Source: Elysia marginata (Eukaryota > Mollusca > Gastropoda > Plakobranchidae). Taken from it: DNA of 21,708 nt. The notes under the pieces were generated by a model. The model worked only from the letters and a program-made list of their open reading frames with translations, ran no database searches and had not been told where the DNA came from. The stretch is taken from contig BMAT01007698.1 of the NCBI GenBank assembly GCA_019649035.1, positions 95,723-117,430 of the forward strand. The letters run 5' to 3'. The position numbers and the translations under genes were made by a program. Positions 18,501 to 21,708 of the stretch are shown one piece after another (within the stretch, counting starts at the first letter, position 1; each line of letters opens with the position of its first letter).

Positions 18501-19076
18501 ACACTATGTTAAGTTGTTGAATACGCATGTTAATCACTATTAGGGTATTTAACGAAGACAAAAAAATGACACAATTACAATGTCCCGCATGTGAAAAAAC
18601 ACAATCACAGAGAAAAGCAATCCCAAACTAACATGACCTCCAACACCAACAAAAACATGAAGAAGAAGAAGAAGAAGAAGAAGAAGAAGAAGAAGAAGAA
18701 GAAGAAGAAGAAGAAGAAGAAGAAGAAGAAAAAGAAGAAGAAGAAGAAGAAAAAGAAAAACCATACAAAAAAAACAACAACAATAACAACAACAAGAAGA
18801 AGAAGAAGAAGAAGAAGAAAAACCATACAAAAAAACAACAACAATAACAACAACAACAAGAAATGGTTGAAGAAAATAAGGAACTGAATCAAACTTTTTT
18901 CTCGACCTTAGGGCGAAACAAACAAAAAAAAACACTGGCGACCACAGAACGACGATGACCTAGAATTGACTAAAAGTTCACTAAAGATCCGATTCTTACT
19001 ATCTTCAAAGTTTGGGGGGACTCTTGCATCATATAAGAGCCCAGGTCCTTGTAATAGGTCCGTTAAGATGCTGACT
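5805..19076 (-). CDS. Anionic Cys-loop receptor subunit (GlyR/GluCl-like), 8 exons, 5'-partial
   Basis: Subunit of a pentameric ligand-gated chloride channel of the plasma membrane. The joined exons are 19076-19000, 18035-17968, 12797-12571, 11732-11650, 9967-9815, 7665-7436, 6973-6800 and 5957-5805. All junctions are GT-AG with compatible phases, giving about 387 residues and a TAA stop. Visible in order: loop D FLR (55-57), [11 protein letters not shown] (87-97), Cys loop C131-C145 with exactly 13 residues between, loop C cysteines C190 and C207, TM1 (about 220-241), pre-TM2 PARV (248-251, the anion-channel signature), TM2 to about 269, TM3 (about 281-302), a short basic intracellular loop of about 60 residues, and TM4 (about 366-383). 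The second cysteine pair is known from GlyR and GluCl and absent from GABA-A subunits. Signal peptide and first residues are missing. Glycine versus glutamate versus another ligand cannot be decided. Sure of the superfamily, moderately sure of the subfamily. Confidence 0.93.
6280..6305. repeat. (AG)n microsatellite
   Basis: Uninterrupted AG repeat of about 13 units in the last receptor intron. Confidence 0.9.
6427..6555. repeat. Imperfect (GA)n microsatellite
   Basis: About 130 bases of purine-rich GA repeat with GAAA, GGGA and GATA interruptions. It creates spurious Arg/Glu or Ser/Leu open frames on the two strands. In the receptor transcript it is a pyrimidine (UC) tract. Confidence 0.9.
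6800..6973 (-). CDS. Receptor exon: TM3 and start of intracellular loop (174 bp)
   Basis: The acceptor is TTTCAACATCATCAG and the donor GAG|GTATAG; phase 0 at both ends. The exon encodes [20 protein letters not shown] (TM3), then [15 protein letters not shown] and a polar stretch ending NDLE. If the donor were not used the frame would stop at once (GTA TAG), so the splice is inferred from the need for TM4 and from the clear TM4 exon downstream. TM3 has Ala286 at the position where ivermectin-sensitive GluCl subunits carry Gly and GlyR alpha1 carries Ala288. Confidence 0.94.
6974..7435 (-). other. Receptor intron between TM2 and TM3 exons
   Basis: 462-bp intron, GTAAGT to CATCATCAG. It contains a possible tRNA-like B box, annotated separately. 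Confidence 0.85.
7251..7310 (-). repeat. Possible tRNA-derived SINE head (B-box match)
   Basis: On the minus strand GGTTCAAGTCC (7261-7251) fits the RNA polymerase III B box. About 25-30 bases upstream is TGTCTCTTGGG, a weak A-box match (7 of 11). I could not form a convincing acceptor stem, so this is not called a tRNA gene; a degenerate SINE or a chance match are both possible. Confidence 0.25.
7436..7665 (-). CDS. Receptor exon: end of loop C, TM1 and TM2 (230 bp)
   Basis: The acceptor is CCATCCAAGCAG and the donor AAG|GTAAGT. Starting from the split Gly203, the exon encodes NFSC (closing loop C), [12 protein letters not shown]1 with [16 protein letters not shown], the PARV anion motif, TM2 [15 protein letters not shown] and the TM2-TM3 linker LPRVSYIK. 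This is the most conserved part of the protein and clearly of the GlyR/GluCl type. TM2 carries Ser at 2', Leu at 6', Thr at 7', Leu at 9' and Ala at 10'. The frame runs past the donor to 7385, but that tail is intronic. Confidence 0.96.
8267..9415 (-). pseudogene. Decayed mariner (Tc1/mariner, D,D34D) transposase
   Basis: The minus strand carries a near full-length mariner transposase broken into two frames. In order: [60 protein letters not shown] (helix-turn-helix), [26 protein letters not shown] (first catalytic Asp, codon 8910-8908), [39 protein letters not shown] (third Asp) and D-G-D-stop-V-E-K-stop (GDYVEK with Tyr turned to TAG). Lesions: TAG at 9190-9188, a frameshift near 9085, Trp to TGA in the ARWVPR motif, TAG in FWD at 8778-8776, loss of the HDNARPHT catalytic Asp with a frameshift near 8640, and a stop after PSD. 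About 1,149 bp less an internal 115-bp block gives close to the usual 345 codons. Terminal repeats were not recognised. It lies in a receptor intron, in the same orientation as the gene. Confidence 0.88.
8412..8526 (-). repeat. Dispersed ~115-bp repeat, copy A (inside the mariner)
   Basis: Reading the minus strand, this block starts ACGTCTGTGGGTC and ends GTGCTAAAGGTCTCTA. It interrupts the mariner frame between the SPDLVPSD*YLFTH and YYDNDEDVI segments. The same sequence occurs on the plus strand at 11084-11342. The last 59 bases differ from that copy at only two positions, and the first 22 are identical. Near one end GAGAC and GTCTC flank about 18 bases and could form a weak hairpin. Confidence 0.75.
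9701..9769. repeat. Imperfect (GA)n microsatellite
   Basis: About 70 bases of GA-rich repeat ending in a G run (AGGGGGGGGA). It lies about 45 bases downstream (minus strand) of the loop B/C exon donor. Confidence 0.9.
9815..9967 (-). CDS. Receptor exon: loop B, loop F and first half of loop C (153 bp)
   Basis: The acceptor is CTCTGCATCCAG and the donor AATG|GTATG. Translation after the split Tyr152: [11 protein letters not shown] (153-163), loop F with [10 protein letters not shown], then [15 protein letters not shown] ending in a split Gly203. Tyr152 is the loop B aromatic. Cys190 opens loop C, and the exon boundary falls inside loop C just before the GNFSC that closes it. The orthologous vertebrate GLRA exon ends at the same Gly but is shorter (138 bp from memory); the excess is mainly a longer loop C. 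Confidence 0.9.
9968..11083 (-). other. Receptor intron, part, no other feature
   Basis: AT-rich intron between the Cys-loop exon and the loop B/C exon. No exon or element was recognised outside repeat copy B. Confidence 0.7.
11084..11342 (+). repeat. Dispersed repeat, copy B (inverted relative to copy A, with gap)
   Basis: The first 22 bases (11084-11105) are identical to copy A. The right part (11269-11342, containing TTTTCACGTACGCGTATTGA) is nearly identical. Between them are 103 N and 60 bases of A-rich sequence, where copy A has only about 22 bases. Flanks on both sides do not match the mariner around copy A. It lies in the receptor intron between the Cys-loop and loop B exons. Confidence 0.75.
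11106..11208. other. Assembly gap (103 N)
   Basis: A run of 103 undetermined bases inside repeat copy B and inside a receptor intron. The open frame that appears to run across it has no biological meaning. Confidence 1.
11650..11732 (-). CDS. Receptor exon: Cys loop (83 bp)
   Basis: The acceptor is CCCTTTTCAG and the donor GCT|GTAGGT. The exon encodes ISMTLSC then [13 protein letters not shown] then CSIYAGS. The two cysteines (131 and 145) have 13 residues between them, the defining feature of the family. The length of 83 bp and the phases match the equivalent exon of vertebrate GABR/GLRA genes. The last base T joins AC of the next exon to make Tyr152 of loop B. Confidence 0.95.
11733..12570 (-). 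other. Receptor intron between loop E and Cys-loop exons
   Basis: 838-bp intron, GTACTG to TTTTCAG. Nothing recognisable inside. Confidence 0.85.
12571..12797 (-). CDS. Receptor exon: loops D, A and E of the ligand-binding domain (227 bp)
   Basis: The acceptor is TTTTTTTCCTTGCAG and the donor AAG|GTACTG; the exon starts in phase 0 and ends with two bases of the split Arg124 codon. It encodes residues 49-123. Loop D reads IFLRMNW, with Arg57 at the GlyR Arg65 position. The strongly conserved [11 protein letters not shown] follows. Loop E ends GNVHTST, with Ser122 at the GlyR Ser129 position. N-glycosylation sequons are NWT (59-61) and NNS (68-70). The intron upstream is about 5.2 kb. Confidence 0.95.
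12798..17967 (-). other. Large receptor intron (5.2 kb), nothing else recognised
   Basis: Lies between the 68-bp exon (donor GTAAAC) and the loop D exon (acceptor CCTTGCAG). It is AT-rich and lacks long simple repeats or recognisable transposon frames. Short open frames are at the level expected by chance. Confidence 0.75.
17968..18035 (-). CDS. Receptor exon: beta strand 1 / loop G (68 bp)
   Basis: The acceptor is TTCTATTAACCCAG; the donor is ATG|GTAAAC. The exon encodes [20 protein letters not shown] and SM (residues 27-48), matching the 'V.V.I.V.SF.S..E..M' strand of GlyR and GABA-A subunits. Its 68-bp length equals that of the corresponding exon in vertebrate GABR/GLRA genes as I know them. 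The open frame runs on past the donor to 17641, but that part has no receptor similarity and is intronic. Leu38 sits where C. elegans GluCl has its ligand-binding Arg37. Confidence 0.92.
18658..18760. repeat. (GAA)n microsatellite
   Basis: About 24 pure GAA triplets (18660-18729), then interrupted GAA/AAAG. It lies in the receptor intron between the first two recognised exons; in the transcript it is a UUC pyrimidine tract. It produces poly-Lys and poly-Phe/Leu open frames that are not genes. Confidence 0.95.
18761..18860. repeat. Compound repeat: 62-bp unit in 1.6 tandem copies
   Basis: The unit is CCATACAAAAAAA, then CAACAACAATAACAACAACA, then a (GAA)n run. CCATACAAAA begins at 18761 and again at 18823, giving a 62-bp period. 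The second copy ends at AACAAG before 18861. It looks like a duplication of the junction between a CAA-type and a GAA-type repeat. Confidence 0.85.
19000..19076 (-). CDS. Receptor exon: N-terminal region before beta strand 1 (77 bp)
   Basis: The acceptor is a clear pyrimidine tract ending TTTTTCCTACAG; the donor is GATA|GTAAGA. The exon encodes [11 protein letters not shown], then [11 protein letters not shown], which matches the 'YD.R.RPNF' segment ahead of the first beta strand in GlyR-type subunits. It begins with the last base of a split codon and ends with one base (A), which joins AT of the next exon to make Asn26. It is the most 5' exon recognised, so at least one more exon with the signal peptide must lie upstream on the minus strand. 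Confidence 0.85.
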
Positions 19077-21447
19077 CTGTAGGAAAAACGAAAAACACGC
19101 GCGGCAAAAATTAACATAATCATAATAGAGTATAGATTTCTATCAAAACATCTAAAAGGGACAGAAATTCAAGATCAGGAATATAAAAAAAACTTGCCTA
19201 AAAATCACAAGTGAAGATAACAGCTTCAAGAAAATGTTCGTATATAAATAGCTAGGCAGTATTAAAAGAACAAATAAAAAACATTCCCATTGGTAAAAAT
19301 GCAGATAGGAAACACTCACACAGGGATGAAGAAATGGTGAGTACAAGAGATGAGGTACAAATGTTTCGGTAAAACGAAAGCTGATTTTAGTACAATGCGT
19401 CTGACGCTATTGTATATCCCATTTGACATGCCAAAAGTGGCTGCTCTCATAGTTTGGTTTCAAAATTTATGATAAATTATGGTTTATGAATATAAAATAG
19501 CTTTTGTTATATGCCATCGTCACGGAAACTCTGCCAGCATCATGGTAATTGTGAAATGAATCAGTTTTACAAATAATTACTGAATTAGAACTGAATACAC
19601 GCTAGGTCAAGAACGCAATAAAATATCTCGCGTAAGGAATGCAGTAAATGTCTCATACATAGAGGGAATTTCATTGAATGAAATTTGAAACTTAAGACTC
19701 ATCTAGCTGAAAGAGTTGCCTTGCTGACAGCACAGAAACTATTAACTTTGACATCAGTGATATTAAATTTTGCCAAGTCTTCATGCAAACACTATAAAGC
19801 TACAATGTAATGCAATATCCCGCTGATGTATGTGATAAAGTGTCAATACTTCGCATTAACTGCATATTAAGACAAGAAATTCGATTAACGAACAGTTCGG
19901 GGTCAATACTTTGCCATCTTGCTGCAGTAAAGTTCCAACGCACACCAAGTTATTATATCATTAATCTAATCAAGAACTTTACTCCGATTTCGGAGGACTG
20001 CATGAATACTCGTTGAACCTCAAGTCACAATAATTTGGTTGACCTAGCAATCATAAATGAGCGTAAATCGTTGTCATGTTTGTTCTTTTTACTCCCAATC
20101 TGGAGTTTGTTCTTAAAAGGTTTATATCAGTCTTTTTTTCCAAAAGGGATTTCGGTCATGTGATTAAAAGGAATTTTAAGTATTGACAGTTTCAAATGAT
20201 TGCACGTGGCTAAGGGTATAAAAAAATTCTTCACAGCATGTGTGTGGGAAAAGGTAGAAAGGTAGTCTCAATCTTCTTTTCGAAAAATGTATCAATCAAC
20301 AACACTAGTCAAATCGCAGTGGTGTTTCATTCGTGTAACCCTAAAAGAGGTATATAAGCGTTCATGATAATTCAAAGATTCCTTATCTATCTTAGCTTTT
20401 TTATTTACTAAAAACGTTCCTATCGCTTTAATCTTATTGTCATAAAGGTTATATTCTTGCAACAAATTTAAGTTTGGGTGGGTGATGACCCTAAATGTCA
20501 CCTTTTGTCTGACCTTAGTGACATCAGTGGAAGTAAATTATATGTTAGCTCTGCATGTCTACATGTCTTGGAAGGTCTGAATTGATTTTCATAGCTTTTA
20601 TACAAAGTTCAGCCAGGTCCTCTAAGAACCTTTGCAGAATTTTGCAGATAGGTGAAATACAGCCTTTGTTCTCCAAGCTGCTTCAGAGCTCCAGATGTCA
20701 AATTTGGGAAAGTCTAAATAAGCCAATGACTCACACTTTGTAGCTTTGATTGCCGCTACGAAGTCTTAGAAATGGATTAACTTGCCCATTTTTTACGATC
20801 CAACCAAGATCTGCGACGGATTTTAATGTTCCAAGTGTTAAAGTTGAACTTGGTCCACACAATGTTTTGGACTATTTACTATAATTATGTGGCAGCATTA
20901 GAATGACCAGTGTTAATTTTGCGCTACGCAGTCGTCAAAGCCATAACGTCAATCTTTCAGATGAACAATAAATGGAGTATCTATGTAAAATTTAAAAAAA
21001 ATATTATTTCAAACAGTATTTTTCAAAGATTACTTGAATCCAAAAAAGAAGAAGATATCACGACCGGTGTTTTGAAATCATTGTTCATTTCCCATAATAC
21101 GACTACGGCAAAAAATATTGCTTGAGAAGAAGATCTCGAACAAAACTATCTGTGTTAGTCGGAAACCCGGTCTAATTTTGTGTACGCGCAAAGTGCCCGG
21201 TAACGTCCCCAGCATGTTGAGCTGCCAGGTATTCGACCCACATGCCCTGCTCACAATGCTTAATTGAGCACCCTGTTTTGTTTATCGTAAGTTCCATCTC
21301 ATCCATGTAAACAAGTAGACACAAACCAGCTGGCTCGGGGTTGTGATACCTAGAAAGTGATTCAGCCTAACAAAAATGTGCAGTAACTTTGTTCCGGTGT
21401 GAAAGTGAAAGTAGTTGGTGGGACAGATATTTTAAACAGATGCAGGA
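19077..21447. other. 5' flank or first intron of the receptor, no exon recognised
   Basis: The missing signal-peptide exon was looked for on the minus strand. The hydrophobic frame at 19152-19346 lacks an ATG and receptor similarity, so it was not accepted. No promoter could be placed. Nothing else recognisable. Confidence 0.6.
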
Positions 21448-21460
21448 GGGAGATAGAGAG

Positions 21461-21495
<35 letters not shown>

Positions 21496-21532
21496 TGAGA
21501 TAGAGAGACAGAGACAGACACAGAGAGAGAGA
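21448..21532. repeat. Imperfect (GA)n microsatellite
   Basis: About 85 bases of GA repeat with GACA and GATA interruptions. Confidence 0.9.
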
Positions 21533-21628
21533 ACTAGTCTTAAGTTATTAGCGTTTGTTTATACTTATTTACGAAAACTGCAACCCTTACCGAACGTACT
21601 TTTTATATACAAAGAGGGCCTTCACAAA

Positions 21629-21708
21629 AGAGAGAGAGAGACAAAGAGAGAGACAGAGAGAGACAAAGAGAGAGACAGAGAGACAAAGAAGAAGAAGAAA
21701 AAGAAGAA
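21629..21708. repeat. (GA)n / AGAGACAAAG repeat running into the window edge
   Basis: AGAGAGACAAAGAGAGAGACAG-type units recur about three times and then pass into GAA repeats at the right edge. The tract probably continues outside. Confidence 0.9.

Larger units (their letters stand above)
18036..18999 (-). other. Receptor intron between N-terminal and 68-bp exons
   Basis: 964-bp intron, GTAAGA to TTAACCCAG. It is occupied in part by the GAA and compound repeats. Confidence 0.85.

Noticed and set aside
18549..18935. Poly-Lys (plus) and poly-Phe/Leu (minus) open frames
   Set aside because: Translation of the GAA and CAA repeats, with no non-repetitive coding content.
19152..19346. Hydrophobic minus-strand frame as a signal-peptide exon
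   Set aside because: It begins with TTG rather than ATG, is too long and hydrophobic throughout, and has no convincing phase-2 donor.
1..21708. CRISPR arrays, bacterial operons, ribosomal RNA genes
   Set aside because: No regularly spaced repeats with unique spacers, no bacterial gene layout and no rRNA sequence were seen.

Overview
The window looks like AT-rich, intron-rich animal DNA, probably from a lophotrochozoan and perhaps a gastropod mollusc. The support is long introns, abundant (GA)n and trinucleotide microsatellites, decayed mariner and non-LTR elements, and an invertebrate-style anionic Cys-loop receptor. The taxon is an inference. The host is certainly eukaryotic: there is no operon, no bacterial gene and no CRISPR array.

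The one real host gene lies on the minus strand and covers most of the window. It encodes a subunit of a ligand-gated anion channel of the glycine receptor / glutamate-gated chloride channel type. Eight exons join in frame, in transcript order: 19076-19000, 18035-17968, 12797-12571, 11732-11650, 9967-9815, 7665-7436, 6973-6800 and 5957-5805. Together they give about 387 residues plus a stop. They cover the end of the N-terminal helix region, the whole ligand-binding beta sandwich with a canonical 13-residue Cys loop, the second (loop C) cysteine pair, four membrane segments and the C-terminus. The signal peptide and first residues are missing; their exon or exons were not found between 19077 and 21708 and may lie beyond the window. 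Exon sizes of 68 and 83 bp, and the intron phases, match what I know of vertebrate GLRA/GABR genes. I use numbering in which residue 1 is the first full codon of exon 19076-19000.

Mobile elements: a 5'-truncated non-LTR retrotransposon end (about 1510-1916, plus strand) runs straight into a long (TTA)n tract, as in elements with microsatellite tails. A near full-length but dead mariner transposase (9415-8267, minus strand) lies in the receptor intron between the loop B/C exon and the TM1-TM2 exon. Inside its C-terminal part is a block of about 115 bp (8412-8526). The same block recurs inverted 2.6 kb away at 11084-11342, where it is interrupted by a 103-base assembly gap.

Microsatellites: (CT)n at the left edge, (GA)n in three places plus the right edge, and a (GAA)n tract with a 62-bp compound duplication in a receptor intron. 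The left flank (30-5700), the large 5.2-kb intron (12798-17967) and the right flank (19077-21450) hold no further gene that I can support.
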